A stretch of 64,000 nucleotides of DNA from Pseudothauera nasutitermitis (GTDB lineage Bacteria; Pseudomonadota; Gammaproteobacteria; Burkholderiales; Rhodocyclaceae): positions 434,001 to 498,000 of the forward strand of contig NZ_SSOC01000005.1 in NCBI RefSeq assembly GCF_004801295.1, in the 5' to 3' direction. Every line of letters begins with the position of its first letter. The stretch's first letter is position 1. The notes under the pieces are model-generated. The model had not been told where the DNA came from and did not search any database. It worked only from the letters and a program-made list of their open reading frames with translations. The translations under genes were made by a program, and so were the position numbers. Below are positions 9,167 to 17,476 of the stretch, one piece after another.

Positions 9167-9287
9167 GCGCCCTCTCCCCAGGCCCCTCTCCCGCAAGGGG
9201 AGAGGAGAGTTTTGCTCCCGGGACGTCCCGTGCGGGCATCGGTTTTCTCCCTCTCCCCTCGCGGGAGAGGGCCGGGGAGAGGGCGCG
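9167..9287. repeat. Composite GC-rich palindromic repeat between phnD and phnE
   Basis: A left arm (9167-9194) and a right arm (9261-9287) are near-perfect inverted copies of each other, differing by about two bases of length. Each arm also carries its own short hairpin of the type CCTCTCCC-loop-GGGAGAGG. The same core recurs at 11913-11943. The element lies inside the 186-bp gap between two cotranscribed genes. This looks like a REP/MITE-type intergenic repeat that would fold into a long hairpin in the mRNA. Confidence 0.7.
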
Positions 9288-9297
9288 CCCCGCCTTC

Positions 9298-10197
9298 TTA
9301 CTGGCTGGCTGCCTTGCGCGCCTCGATGATCGAATCGTAGGCCTGATGGTTGATCGGCTGCACGCCCAGTGCCTCGCCGGCGAGCACACCGTAGGCACAC
9401 TTGGGGTCCAGGTAGGGCAGCGCGGTGAGCAGCGCCACCACGTCGAGCTTGACGCGTTCGGGCAGCGCCTTGCGCACCACGAACGGGCCTTCCGGAATGG
9501 TCTTGGAGCGCCAGATCTCGCGGATGGTGTTCATGTTCACGATGCCCGCGTCGGCTGCCTTGCGCAGCGCGCCGGAGTTGTAGCCGTCCGCCCAGTCGCC
9601 CATGCCGTCGGCCCAAGTCACCCCGGCCGCCACGTCGCCGTTGGCCACCGCGACGATGGTCTGCTCGTGGCCGCCGGTGAAGCGCACGTCGCCGAAGTAT
9701 TCACCCGGCTTCATCGAATAGCCTTCCCTGGGGATTTCGATGGAGGGAATCAGGTAGCCGCTGGTGGAATTGGGGTCGCCGAAGGCGAACACCTTGCCCT
9801 TCATGTCGGCCAGCGAGCGGATGCCGCTGTCGGTACGCGCAAAGCCCACCGCGTAGTAGCCGTAGGAGCCGTCCACGTTAGTCTTCACCACCACCGGCTC
9901 GACCGCGTCGGGGTTTTCCAGATGGATCGCCGCGTAGCTCGACGGCCCCACCCAGGCGAAGTCCAGCGTGCCGCCCAGCAGGCCCTGGATCAGCCCGTTG
10001 TAGTCGGCCGGGGTGAACAAGCGGGTGGGCACGCCGAGCAGCTTCTCCACCTTGACGCGGAAGCACTCGTTGGAATTGAGCCGGTCCTGGGCGTTCTCCC
10101 CGCCCATGATGCCGATGCGGAACTCGGTGATGCCCTGCGCGTGCGCGCCGGCGGCGAGAAGGGTGGTCATGCAGAACGCGGCAGCAAGCTTCTTCAT
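9298..10197 (-). CDS. phnD: Phosphonate ABC transporter substrate-binding protein PhnD
   Basis: Periplasmic receptor for alkylphosphonates, 299 residues. The signal peptide MKKLAAAFCMTTLLAAGAHA is clear. The mature part begins EFRIGIMGGENAQDR and contains the family motifs LDFAWVGPSSY and FGDPNSTSGYLIP, the Ser/Thr-rich stretch that in PhnD proteins contacts the phosphonate group. Length matches the family. It lies between phnC and the two phnE genes and will deliver substrate to that complex. Confidence 0.92.
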   Translation of the reverse strand: MKKLAAAFCMTTLLAAGAHAQGITEFRIGIMGGENAQDRLNSNECFRVKVEKLLGVPTRLFTPADYNGLIQGLLGGTLDFAWVGPSSYAAIHLENPDAVEPVVVKTNVDGSYGYYAVGFARTDSGIRSLADMKGKVFAFGDPNSTSGYLIPSIEIPREGYSMKPGEYFGDVRFTGGHEQTIVAVANGDVAAGVTWADGMGDWADGYNSGALRKAADAGIVNMNTIREIWRSKTIPEGPFVVRKALPERVKLDVVALLTALPYLDPKCAYGVLAGEALGVQPINHQAYDSIIEARKAASQ

Positions 10198-10272
10198 CGG
10201 TACTCCTTGGTGCGTGGTGGGCGCCCGGTCGGCGCGGGAAGGGTTGAAAAGCGGGAATGCGCGGCCGGCCTC

Positions 10273-11100
10273 TCAGGCGGCCACGCCGGCCAGCCGCGCG
10301 GCGCGCGGGCGGGCGTGCTCCAGCACGCTCAGGCTGGTCGAAGTGGCAGCTTCCGAAAAGCTCTCGTCGGCGCCGTAGATCTCGCGCGCCACCGCGGTGG
10401 TCAGCTCCTGCGGGCCGCCGTCGAACACCACGCGCCCGGCACGCATGCCGATCACCCGGTCGCAGTACTCGCGCGCGGTGTCCAGGGTGTGCAGGTTGGC
10501 GATCACCATGCGCCCGTCCTCCTCGTGGATGCGCCGCAGGGCGTCCATGACCACCTTGGCGTTGAGCGGGTCGAGGGAGGCGATCGGCTCATCGGCGAGG
10601 ATGATGCGCGGCTCCTGCATCAGCGCGCGGGCGATCGCCACGCGCTGCTGCTGGCCGCCGGACAGCGCCTCGGCGCGCTTGGCGGCCTGCTCGGCAATGC
10701 CCAGGCGCTCCAGGATGCCGATGGCGCGGTGGATGTCCGCGCGCGGGAACAGGTTGAGCAGCGTGGCCAGCGTGGAACGGCGGTTCAGCGTGCCGTGCAG
10801 CACGTTGGACACCACGTCCAGGCGCGGCACCAGGTTGAACTGCTGGAAGATCATCGCGCACTGCGACTGCCAGGCGCGCTTGGCGCGGCCACGCAGCGCG
10901 AGCACGTCGGCGCCGTCGAACAGGATGCTGCCCGCGCTGGCCTCGGTAAGGCGGTTCATCATGCGCAGCAGGGTGGACTTGCCCGCGCCGGAGCGCCCGA
11001 TGATGCCGATCATCGCCGGCCTGTCCACCGCGAAGCTCACCGCGTCCACCGCCACGTTGCCGCCGAACCGCTTGGTGACGCCTTCGATCTGGAGCGACAT
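10273..11100 (-). CDS. phnC: Phosphonate ABC transporter ATP-binding protein PhnC
   Basis: ATPase of the phosphonate importer, 275 residues. Walker A is GRSGAGKST, signature [15 protein letters not shown], Walker [14 protein letters not shown] and the switch His lies in [10 protein letters not shown]. The start at ATG 11100 ([14 protein letters not shown]) gives the normal N-terminus; an upstream in-frame extension to 11187 would be atypical. A tail of about 25 residues after the ATPase core is Ala/Arg-rich. It is 53 bp downstream of the hexapeptide transferase gene. Confidence 0.92.
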   Translation of the reverse strand: MSLQIEGVTKRFGGNVAVDAVSFAVDRPAMIGIIGRSGAGKSTLLRMMNRLTEASAGSILFDGADVLALRGRAKRAWQSQCAMIFQQFNLVPRLDVVSNVLHGTLNRRSTLATLLNLFPRADIHRAIGILERLGIAEQAAKRAEALSGGQQQRVAIARALMQEPRIILADEPIASLDPLNAKVVMDALRRIHEEDGRMVIANLHTLDTAREYCDRVIGMRAGRVVFDGGPQELTTAVAREIYGADESFSEAATSTSLSVLEHARPRAARLAGVAA

Positions 11101-11153
11101 GCCCGTTCTCCTCGAACCGATCCCTTGATCCGTCCGATTCTGCGAGCCGCCGG

Positions 11154-11846
11154 TTAAGTCTCGTTTACGTCCGTATGACGATCGCACGGGAGGGATGCGG
11201 ACCTTTGCGCGGGGTCATCGGCCGGCTCGCCGGCGTAGCCGCCGTATCTGCGCGCGAAGTCCTCCACCGGGCCGCAGAATTCCGCTAGACGTTCGCGCAA
11301 CAGTTCGTGCGGCCAGTCCCACCAGGCGCTGCGCTCCAGCGCGGCGGCCAGCGCCGGGGAGAAGCGCCGGCGGATCAGGCGTGCCGGATTGCCGGCGACG
11401 ATGGTCCACGGCGCCACGTCGCGGGTGACCACCGCGCCGCTGCCAATGATCGCGCCGTCGCCGATGCGCAGGCCGGGCATGACGATGGCACCGTGGCCGA
11501 TCCAGGTGTCGTGGCCCACGTGCAGCACGCGCGCGCGGCGCGCGGCGAAGAAGGCCGCGTCGTCGGCCGCGTCCATGCCGTAGGCCAGCCGGCGGTAGGT
11601 GAAATGGTGCAGCGTGGGGCGGTCGAGCGGATGGGCGGTGGGTCCCAGGCGCACCATCGCGGCGATGTTGGCGAACTTGCCGACCTCCACGTTCTGCAGG
11701 ATGCAGTTCGGCCCGCAATAGGAATAGGCCCCCATGCGCACGTTTTCCAGCGTGCAGCGGTCACCGATCTCGGTCCACGGGCCCAGTTCGGTTTCCGTCA
11801 GCGCAACCTGTTCGCCCAGCGTGGGCTGCGGGGAGAGTTTCTTCAT
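11154..11846 (-). CDS. Phosphonate-operon hexapeptide-repeat acetyltransferase-like protein
   Basis: 230-residue left-handed beta-helix protein of the family found inside C-P lyase operons (xenobiotic/chloramphenicol acyltransferase-like). Hexapeptide repeats are visible as [16 protein letters not shown] and [17 protein letters not shown], with the catalytic-type His in [14 protein letters not shown]. It probably acylates a substrate, possibly an aminoalkylphosphonate in place of PhnO, which is absent here; this role is an inference from position. The C-terminal 25 residues are polar. It is transcribed between the DUF1045 gene and phnC. Confidence 0.8.
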   Translation of the reverse strand: MKKLSPQPTLGEQVALTETELGPWTEIGDRCTLENVRMGAYSYCGPNCILQNVEVGKFANIAAMVRLGPTAHPLDRPTLHHFTYRRLAYGMDAADDAAFFAARRARVLHVGHDTWIGHGAIVMPGLRIGDGAIIGSGAVVTRDVAPWTIVAGNPARLIRRRFSPALAAALERSAWWDWPHELLRERLAEFCGPVEDFARRYGGYAGEPADDPAQRSASLPCDRHTDVNET

Positions 11847-11912
11847 CGTCGGGTCATCCTCGGTACGGGGAAAACGGTGGCGCGCGCCAATACAGTTCGG
11901 TCAGGGCCGGTC

Positions 11913-11943
11913 AAGCCCCTCTCCTGCGAGGGGAGAGGGGCTT
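11913..11943. repeat. Hairpin repeat (CCCCTCTCC core)
   Basis: A perfect inverted repeat with arms AAGCCCCTCTCC and GGAGAGGGGCTT lies two bases downstream of the DUF1045 stop codon, in the 98-bp gap before the hexapeptide gene. It shares its core with the composite repeat at 9167-9287. On the minus strand it has no U-tract, so it is more likely a repeat or mRNA-stability hairpin than a terminator. Confidence 0.55.
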
Positions 11944-11944
11944 T

Positions 11945-12754
11945 TCAGACGCCGGCCGGGGCACGCAGCGCGAAGCGCTCGACCAGTTCGAACGGTGCCC
12001 CGGCGCAGGGCTGGCGGAACAGGCTGAGCGCATCCACCGCCACCGGCCCGGCGAGCAGCGGGGCGAAATACGCGTCCAGTTCGGGCAGCAGACGCTCCAG
12101 CACCCCGTCCGCCAGCGTGTCGGTGAGCGTCATGTGGAAGCGGAAGCGCTCCAGCACCCACGGATAGCCCCAGCGCGCCAGCAGCGCCCGTTCGCGCGCG
12201 TCCAGCCCGGCGGCGGCGCGGCGCGCCAGCTCGGCGGCGTCCGGCGCGCGCCGCCAGGCGTCCAGCCCGGTCACGCAGGTGGCTGCCAGCGCGTCCAGTT
12301 CGGCCGCCGGTCCGGCCGGCACTAGGGCCAGGAAATCCCCTACGCGACCGACCCGCAGGCGCAACGCGAACGGCGCCAACTGCCCCGCCAGCCCCGCCAG
12401 CGCGGCGCGCAGGGAATCCTCGTCGCACCCCGCGCGCAGATGGAAGGGTGCCTTCAGCGTGGCGTGAAAGCCGTAGCGGCGCGGCTTGGCGGTGAAGGCG
12501 CGCACGGCGGTGGCGTCGAAGCCTTCCAGCGCCAACGGCGGCAGCTCGCCCGCGCCGCCCGCGGCGGCATCGCGCCCCAGCCAGGCACTGCCCGCCCGCC
12601 ACAAGGCGCTGTGCGGCGGCGGGGCGAAATACACCGCATGGCGGACGGCGGACGCTGCCGCGGCGCTGGCCGGAGCATCCTCCGCCCAGCGCGCGGCATG
12701 CGCCCCCCGGGGAGGATGGGCGCCCCCTTCGGACGGCCGGACGGGGGCGCTCAC
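11945..12754 (-). CDS. DUF1045 phosphonate-metabolism protein with two 2H-phosphoesterase-type HxT motifs
   Basis: 269-residue protein of the DUF1045 family, regularly encoded with C-P lyase. Two motifs, FHATL (His97, Thr99) and FHMTL (His207, Thr209), match the paired HxTx signature of 2H phosphoesterases, which open cyclic phosphates. No phnP is present, so this protein could hydrolyse the 1,2-cyclic phosphate made by C-P lyase; that is inference. The family normally starts close to the sequence VRHAVYFAPPP, which here is residue 37. The only usable in-frame start is GTG 12754, inside a repeat copy, so the first 36 residues are repeat-derived. The GTG overlaps the stop of a 28-codon ORF. 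Confidence 0.75.
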   Translation of the reverse strand: MSAPVRPSEGGAHPPRGAHAARWAEDAPASAAAASAVRHAVYFAPPPHSALWRAGSAWLGRDAAAGGAGELPPLALEGFDATAVRAFTAKPRRYGFHATLKAPFHLRAGCDEDSLRAALAGLAGQLAPFALRLRVGRVGDFLALVPAGPAAELDALAATCVTGLDAWRRAPDAAELARRAAAGLDARERALLARWGYPWVLERFRFHMTLTDTLADGVLERLLPELDAYFAPLLAGPVAVDALSLFRQPCAGAPFELVERFALRAPAGV

Positions 12755-12755
12755 T
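12711..12755. repeat. REP-like repeat, copy 1
   Basis: A 45-bp unit ending in a palindrome with GCGCCCCC and GGGGGCGC arms, about 85% identical to copy 2 at 12794-12838 and in the same orientation. It encodes the first 15 codons of the DUF1045 gene and provides its GTG start. Confidence 0.6.
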
Positions 12756-12837
12756 GGACTACCCTCCTGTCGCTGCGCGACATCCTCCCCAAGGGAGGGT
12801 GAGCGCCCCCTTCGGGCGGCCGGGCGGGGGCGCTCAT
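12751..12837 (-). CDS. 28-codon relay ORF between phnM and the DUF1045 gene
   Basis: A short ORF (MSAPARPPEGG... ending RRVVQ) starts at ATG 12837, overlapping the phnM stop as ATGA, and its TGA overlaps the GTG of the DUF1045 gene as GTGA. It is built entirely from the two repeat copies and the DNA between them. Its likely role is to keep ribosomes translating across the repeat so that DUF1045 stays translationally coupled to phnM. The peptide itself probably has no function. Expression is unproven. Confidence 0.4.
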   Translation of the reverse strand: MSAPARPPEGGAHPPLGRMSRSDRRVVQ

Positions 12838-12838
12838 G
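12794..12838. repeat. REP-like repeat, copy 2
   Basis: Second copy of the 45-bp unit, with a palindrome of GCGCCCCC/GGGGGCGC arms. It ends within the last codon of phnM and contains the phnM stop codon and the overlapping ATG of the relay ORF. The 38 bp between the copies include an additional small hairpin-forming segment. Confidence 0.6.
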
Positions 12839-13979
12839 CGACACGCTCGCCCAGGCGCCACACCTGGCGCACCAGGGGTCCATGGGCGGTCGGCCGCACG
12901 CGCGCCAGGTCGGCACGCCGGCCCACGGCGATTTCGCCGCGGTCGTGCAGGCCCAGCGCGCGCGCCGGATTGGCGGACACCAGCGCCACCGCATGGGGCA
13001 GCGCAAAGCCGACGTGCTCCGCGAGCATCCACGCGGCCTGCATCAGGCTGGCCGGGATGTAATCGGAAGTCAGCATGTCGAGCAGGCCCTCGCGCGCCAG
13101 TTCGCGCGCCGAGACGTTGCCCGAGTGCGAAGCGCCGCGCACCACGTTGGGCGCGCCCAGGATGGTCGCCAGCCCGTGGGTGTTGGCGGCGCGCGCGGCC
13201 TCCAGCGTGGTGGGGAATTCGCAGATCGCCGCGCCGCAGGCGCGCGCCTCGTCCACGTGGGCGACGGTGGCGTCGTCGTGGGTGGCCAGGGTGATGCCGC
13301 GCCGGCGGCAGGCTTCCGCCACCAGCGCGCGCTGGCGCGGCGCCAGTGCGCCCTGGCGGCGCTGGCGCTGTTCGATCATCGCATCCACCTGGGCGTCGCT
13401 GAGGCCGTGCTTGCCCTTGTAATAGATGCGGAACTTGTCCAGATCGACGAACTGGCGCGCGCCCGGCGTGTGGTCCATGACCGACACCAGCCGCACCAGC
13501 GGATTGTCCACGTGCGCGGCGAAGCTCTCTTCCATGTCGTCGGCCACCACCTCGCAGCGCAGGTGCAGCAGGTGGTCGGCGCGCAGATGCCCGGCGGCCT
13601 GCGCCTGGCTTATGCCTTCCACGGTGTCGCGTACGATGTCCTTGCGCCATTCCTTGCCGTGGTCGCTGCCGCAGGCAATGGCGTCGAGCACGGTGGTGAT
13701 GCCGGCGGTGGCCACCGCCGCATCGTGCGCCAGCACGCCCGGCAGGGTCGGCCAGCGCACGCCGGGGCGCGGCACCAGGTGGTGCTCGGCATTGTCGGTG
13801 TGGGCGTCGATCAGACCGGGCAGCAGATGGTCGCCGTCCAGGTCCAGCGCCGCCGGGCTGCGGCTGCGCCCTCGCCCCAGTGCAGCGATGCGCCCGCCGC
13901 GCAACACGACGTGGCCGTGCACGACCTCCTCGGCGAGGACGAGGAAGGCATTGTCGAGGATGATTTCGTTGCCGTTCAT
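12834..13979 (-). CDS. phnM: RPnTP diphosphohydrolase PhnM
   Basis: Amidohydrolase-fold enzyme, 381 residues, that removes pyrophosphate from alpha-D-ribose 1-methylphosphonate 5-triphosphate to give the C-P lyase substrate. The metal-binding motif appears as LIDAHTDNAEHHLVPRPGV (about residue 55-73), with further ligands in THDDATVAHV and TSDYIPASLM. The start ATG overlaps the phnL stop (ATGA) and gives MNGNEIILDNAFLV, typical for PhnM. The C-terminus ends at a repeat unit that follows the gene. Confidence 0.93.
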   Translation of the reverse strand: MNGNEIILDNAFLVLAEEVVHGHVVLRGGRIAALGRGRSRSPAALDLDGDHLLPGLIDAHTDNAEHHLVPRPGVRWPTLPGVLAHDAAVATAGITTVLDAIACGSDHGKEWRKDIVRDTVEGISQAQAAGHLRADHLLHLRCEVVADDMEESFAAHVDNPLVRLVSVMDHTPGARQFVDLDKFRIYYKGKHGLSDAQVDAMIEQRQRRQGALAPRQRALVAEACRRRGITLATHDDATVAHVDEARACGAAICEFPTTLEAARAANTHGLATILGAPNVVRGASHSGNVSARELAREGLLDMLTSDYIPASLMQAAWMLAEHVGFALPHAVALVSANPARALGLHDRGEIAVGRRADLARVRPTAHGPLVRQVWRLGERVA

Positions 13980-14725
13980 GCTGCGGCCTCCGTGTGCCCG
14001 ACCGCGTAGCTGCGCTGGCCGACCGCCGCGCGCACTTCCTCGTCGTGGAAGATGCCGACGATGGCCGCACCGCGCGCCAGCGCATCCTGGATCAGTTGGA
14101 TGACGATGCTGCGATTGTCCGCGTCCAGCGAGGCGGTGGGTTCGTCGAGCAGCATTACCGGATACTCGGCGATGAAGCCGCGCGCGATGTTGACGCGCTG
14201 CTGCTCGCCGCCGGAAAAGGTGGCCGGCGCCAGCGCCCACAGCGCGGGCGGGATGTTCAGGCGCGCGAGCAGGGCCTCGGCGCGGGCGCGCGCCTCGTCC
14301 GCCGCCACGCCGCGCGCGAGCAGCGGCTCCATGACCAGATCGATGCTGGCCACGCGCGGAATCACGCGCAGGAACTGGCTGACGTGGCCCAGCGTGGCGC
14401 GCCGCACGTCGAGCACGCGGCGCGCCGGCGCGCCGACCAGTTCCACCGGTTCGCCGCGGTGGCGCACGCGGATCGAACCGCGCTGCACCAGGTAGTTGCC
14501 GTACAGGCAGCGCAGCAATGTGGACTTGCCCGCGCCGGAGGGGCCGGCGAGGGTCAGGCATTCGCCGGCGCGCACTTCAAAGCCCGCGCCTTCGAACACC
14601 GGGATGCGCACGCCGCCCTGCATGTGCAGGATGAAATGCTTGTCCAGCCCGCGCACTTCCAGCATCGGCGGCCGCGCGGGCAGCGGTGCCGTAGCGGTGG
14701 CGGGCCGGGCGATGCACTGTTCCAT
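13976..14725 (-). CDS. phnL: Phosphonate C-P lyase system protein PhnL
   Basis: ABC-ATPase-like protein of the C-P lyase system, 249 residues; together with PhnG, H and I it takes part in forming ribose 1-phosphonate triphosphate. Walker A is GPSGAGKST, signature FSGGEQQRVNIARGF, Walker [13 protein letters not shown] and the switch His is in IFHDEEVRAAV. It is 29 bp after phnK and overlaps phnM. An extra roughly 20 residues before the conserved MLEVRGLDKHF are present, so translation could alternatively start at that internal Met. Confidence 0.92.
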   Translation of the reverse strand: MEQCIARPATATAPLPARPPMLEVRGLDKHFILHMQGGVRIPVFEGAGFEVRAGECLTLAGPSGAGKSTLLRCLYGNYLVQRGSIRVRHRGEPVELVGAPARRVLDVRRATLGHVSQFLRVIPRVASIDLVMEPLLARGVAADEARARAEALLARLNIPPALWALAPATFSGGEQQRVNIARGFIAEYPVMLLDEPTASLDADNRSIVIQLIQDALARGAAIVGIFHDEEVRAAVGQRSYAVGHTEAAA

Positions 14726-14754
14726 GTTCCGTTCTCCTCGTGGTTCGAGCGCGC

Positions 14755-15534
14755 TCAGACGCGCAGGATCGACGACACCAGCAACTGGGTGTAGGGGTGC
14801 TGGGGATCGTCCAGCACCTGGTCGGTGAGCCCCTGCTCCACCACCCGGCCGCCGCGCATGACCAGCAGGCGCTGGGCGAGCAGGCGCACCACGCCCAGGT
14901 CGTGGGTGACCACGATGGCCGACAGCCCCAGTTGCGCCACCAGCCCGCGCAGCAGGTCGAGCAGGCGCGCCTGCACCGAGACGTCCAGCCCGCCGGTGGG
15001 CTCGTCCATGAACAGCAGGCGCGGGCGGCTGACCAGGTTGCGGGCGATCTGCACGCGCTGCTGCATGCCGCCGGAAAAGGTCGCCGGCAGGTGGTCGAGG
15101 CGTTCGGCGCCGATCTCCACCTGGGCCAGCCAATGCGCGGCCTGCGTGCGGATGCGCCCGTAGTGGCGCTCGCCCACGGCCATCAGGCGTTCGCCCACGT
15201 TGCCGCCGGCTGACACCTCCATGCGCAGGCCGTCGCGCGGATTCTGGTGCACCAGGCCCCATTCGGTACGCAGCAGCAGGCGGCGCTCGGCCTCCGAAAG
15301 CGCGAAGACCTCGCGCAGGCGGCCGTCGGCGCAACGGTATTCCACCGTGCCGGCGCTGGGCTGCAGACGGGTCGCCAGGCAGTGCAGCAGCGTGCTCTTG
15401 CCCGCGCCGGATTCGCCGACGATGCCCAGCACCTCGCCCGGATGGAGGTCGAAATCCACCTGCGCGCAGGCCGTGCGTGCGCCGTAGCGGTGGGTGAGGC
15501 CGCGCACGCGCAGCAGCACTTCGTCGTCGCTCAT
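14755..15534 (-). CDS. phnK: Phosphonate C-P lyase system protein PhnK
   Basis: ABC-ATPase-like component that binds the PhnGHIJ core complex, 259 residues. Walker A GESGAGKST, signature FSGGMQQRVQIARNL, Walker B LLFMDEPTGGLD and H-loop VVTHDLGVV are intact. The ATG at 15534 overlaps the phnJ stop (ATGA); a start nine bases upstream would add MHA. The RTEWGLVHQNPRDGLRM segment is characteristic of PhnK. Confidence 0.92.
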   Translation of the reverse strand: MSDDEVLLRVRGLTHRYGARTACAQVDFDLHPGEVLGIVGESGAGKSTLLHCLATRLQPSAGTVEYRCADGRLREVFALSEAERRLLLRTEWGLVHQNPRDGLRMEVSAGGNVGERLMAVGERHYGRIRTQAAHWLAQVEIGAERLDHLPATFSGGMQQRVQIARNLVSRPRLLFMDEPTGGLDVSVQARLLDLLRGLVAQLGLSAIVVTHDLGVVRLLAQRLLVMRGGRVVEQGLTDQVLDDPQHPYTQLLVSSILRV

Positions 15535-16388
15535 GGCGTGCATTCCTCCGCCGGCCGTTCCGCGCGGCGCGCGCCGCAGTGGTCGGTGTCCGAGCACACC
15601 AGCATGCGGGTGCCGGCGTCGTCGGTGATGATTTCGTCCAGATAGCTGTCGGTGGCCCCGCACAATGCACAGGGCTGGCTCCAGCGCTCCACGGTGAACG
15701 GGTGGTCGTCGAAGTCCAGACTGTTCACCTCCGTGTAGGGCGGCACCGCGTACAGCCGGCGCTCGCGCCCGGCGCCGAACAGTTGCAGCGCCGGGCTGCG
15801 GTCCAGCTTGGGGTTGTCGAACTTGGGGATCGGGCTGGGGCTCATCAGGTAGCGCCCGGCCACCATCACCGGGTAGTCGTAGGTTTTGGCGATGCGCCCG
15901 TGGCGGGCCACGTCCTCGTACAGCGAGACGTGCATCAGGCCGTATTCCTTCAAGGCATGCATGCGCCGCGTCTCGCGCTCGCTCGCCTCCATCCAGCGCA
16001 GCGGCTCGGGAATGGGCACCTGGAAGACGACGATCTGCCCCTCGGCCAGCGGCGCCTCGGGAATGCGGTGGCGGGTCTGGATGAGGGTCGCCTCCACGAC
16101 GCGCGTGGTGGTCGCCACCCCGGCGGTACGCGCGAAGAAGCGGCGGATGGACACCGCGTTGGTGGTGTCGTCGGCGCCCTGGTCGATGACCTTCAGCACA
16201 TCCTCGCGCCCCAGCAGCGCGGCGGTGAGCTGGATGCCGCCGGTGCCCCAGCCGTAGGGCAGCGGCATCTCGCGCGAGGCGAACGGCACCTGGTGGCCGG
16301 GAATGGCCACCGCCTTGAGCAGCCCGCGGCGGATCGCACGCTTGGTCTGCTCGTCCAGATAGGCGAAATTGTAGCCGGCCTCATGCAT
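15531..16388 (-). CDS. phnJ: Carbon-phosphorus lyase PhnJ, radical SAM enzyme
   Basis: Catalytic C-P lyase, 285 residues. It cleaves the C-P bond of 5-phosphoribosyl 1-methylphosphonate by radical chemistry to yield methane and the 1,2-cyclic phosphate. The PhnJ cysteine pattern C-x2-C-x21-C-x5-C is perfect at Cys240, Cys243, Cys265 and Cys271; the first three bind the 4Fe-4S cluster and the last is the proposed thiyl-radical residue. The start overlaps the 3' end of phnI by eight bases. All features point to an active enzyme. Confidence 0.96.
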   Translation of the reverse strand: MHEAGYNFAYLDEQTKRAIRRGLLKAVAIPGHQVPFASREMPLPYGWGTGGIQLTAALLGREDVLKVIDQGADDTTNAVSIRRFFARTAGVATTTRVVEATLIQTRHRIPEAPLAEGQIVVFQVPIPEPLRWMEASERETRRMHALKEYGLMHVSLYEDVARHGRIAKTYDYPVMVAGRYLMSPSPIPKFDNPKLDRSPALQLFGAGRERRLYAVPPYTEVNSLDFDDHPFTVERWSQPCALCGATDSYLDEIITDDAGTRMLVCSDTDHCGARRAERPAEECTP

Positions 16389-17475
16389 CCTCGGGTTCCT
16401 CCGCGGGCCGGCCGGCGGCGGCGCGCAGCGCGCGCACCATCTCCAGCTCGGACTGGAAATCGACGTAGTGCGGCAGCTTCAGGTGCTCGACGAAGCCGGT
16501 GGCCTGCACGTTGTCGCAGTGGTACAGGACGAATTCCTCGTCCTGCGCCGGGGCCTGCACCGCTTCGTCCAGTTCGCCGGCGCGCAGCGCGCGGTCCACC
16601 AGCGCCATGCTCATCGCCTTGCGCTCGCCGTGGCCGAACACCAGGCCGTAGCCGCGGGTGAATTGCGCCGGACGCTCGGCCGAGCCCTTGAACTGGTTCA
16701 CCATCTGGCATTCGGTGACCGTGAGCGTGCCGATCTCGACGGCGAAGCCCAGTTCTTCCGGCACGAATTCCACCGCCACCTCGCCGATGCGCAGTTCGCC
16801 CACGAACGGATGGTTGCGCCCGTAGCCGCGCTGGCTGGAATAGCCCAGCGCGAGCAGGAAGCCTTCGTCGCCGCGCGCCAGCGCCTGCAGGCGCACGTCG
16901 CGGTCCACCGGAAAGCGGAACGGCTCGCGGGTCAGGTCGCCCACCGGCCGGCCGTCGTCGGCGGCTTCCGGCTCGATCAGCCCGTCGGCGCCGAGCAGAT
17001 CGGCGACCCGCGGCATGGCCGGCGCCACCGGTTCGGCGGCGCGTTCGGCCGGCGGCGGCACGGCGCCGCCCGCAGCCAGTTGGAAGTCGAGCAGGCGGTG
17101 GGTGTAGTCGAAGGTCGGCCCGAGGATCTGCCCGCCCGGCAGGTCCTTGAAGGTGGCCGACACGCGCCGGCGGATCGCCATCTGCGCGGTATCCAGCGGC
17201 TCGGCGGCGCCGAAGCGCGGCAGCGTGCTGCGGTAGGCGCGCAGCAGGAACACCGCCTCGATCAGATCGCCGCGCGCCTGCTTGATCGCCAGCGCGGCCA
17301 GTTCGGGGTCGTACAGCGAACCCTCGGCCATCACCCGGTCCACGCTGCCGGCCAGCTGCCCGGCGATCTGCTCCAGCGACAGCTCGGCCACCGCCGGATC
17401 GCCCCGGCGCGCCTCCGCCAGCCAGCGGTGGGCGTTGTCGATGGCGCGCTCGCCGCCTTTCACCGATACGTACAT
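16381..17475 (-). CDS. phnI: C-P lyase core complex subunit PhnI
   Basis: 364-residue subunit of the PhnGHIJ core, a nucleosidase that couples methylphosphonate to ribose triphosphate. It begins MYVSVKGGERAIDNAHRWL, the canonical PhnI N-terminus, and carries the conserved SSQRGYGRNHPFVGELR region and ALALVDRALR-like segment near the C-terminus. Length matches the family. One base separates it from phnH, and it overlaps phnJ. Confidence 0.95.
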   Translation of the reverse strand: MYVSVKGGERAIDNAHRWLAEARRGDPAVAELSLEQIAGQLAGSVDRVMAEGSLYDPELAALAIKQARGDLIEAVFLLRAYRSTLPRFGAAEPLDTAQMAIRRRVSATFKDLPGGQILGPTFDYTHRLLDFQLAAGGAVPPPAERAAEPVAPAMPRVADLLGADGLIEPEAADDGRPVGDLTREPFRFPVDRDVRLQALARGDEGFLLALGYSSQRGYGRNHPFVGELRIGEVAVEFVPEELGFAVEIGTLTVTECQMVNQFKGSAERPAQFTRGYGLVFGHGERKAMSMALVDRALRAGELDEAVQAPAQDEEFVLYHCDNVQATGFVEHLKLPHYVDFQSELEMVRALRAAAGRPAEEPEDA

Positions 17476-17476
17476 G

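Noticed and set aside
8152-11157. 1001-codon plus-strand frame across phnE, phnD and phnC
   Set aside because: Antisense shadow of confirmed transporter genes with repetitive His/Gln/Arg composition.
11913-11943. Rho-independent terminator after the DUF1045 gene
   Set aside because: The stem is strong but lacks a U-tract in the direction of transcription, and the operon continues downstream.
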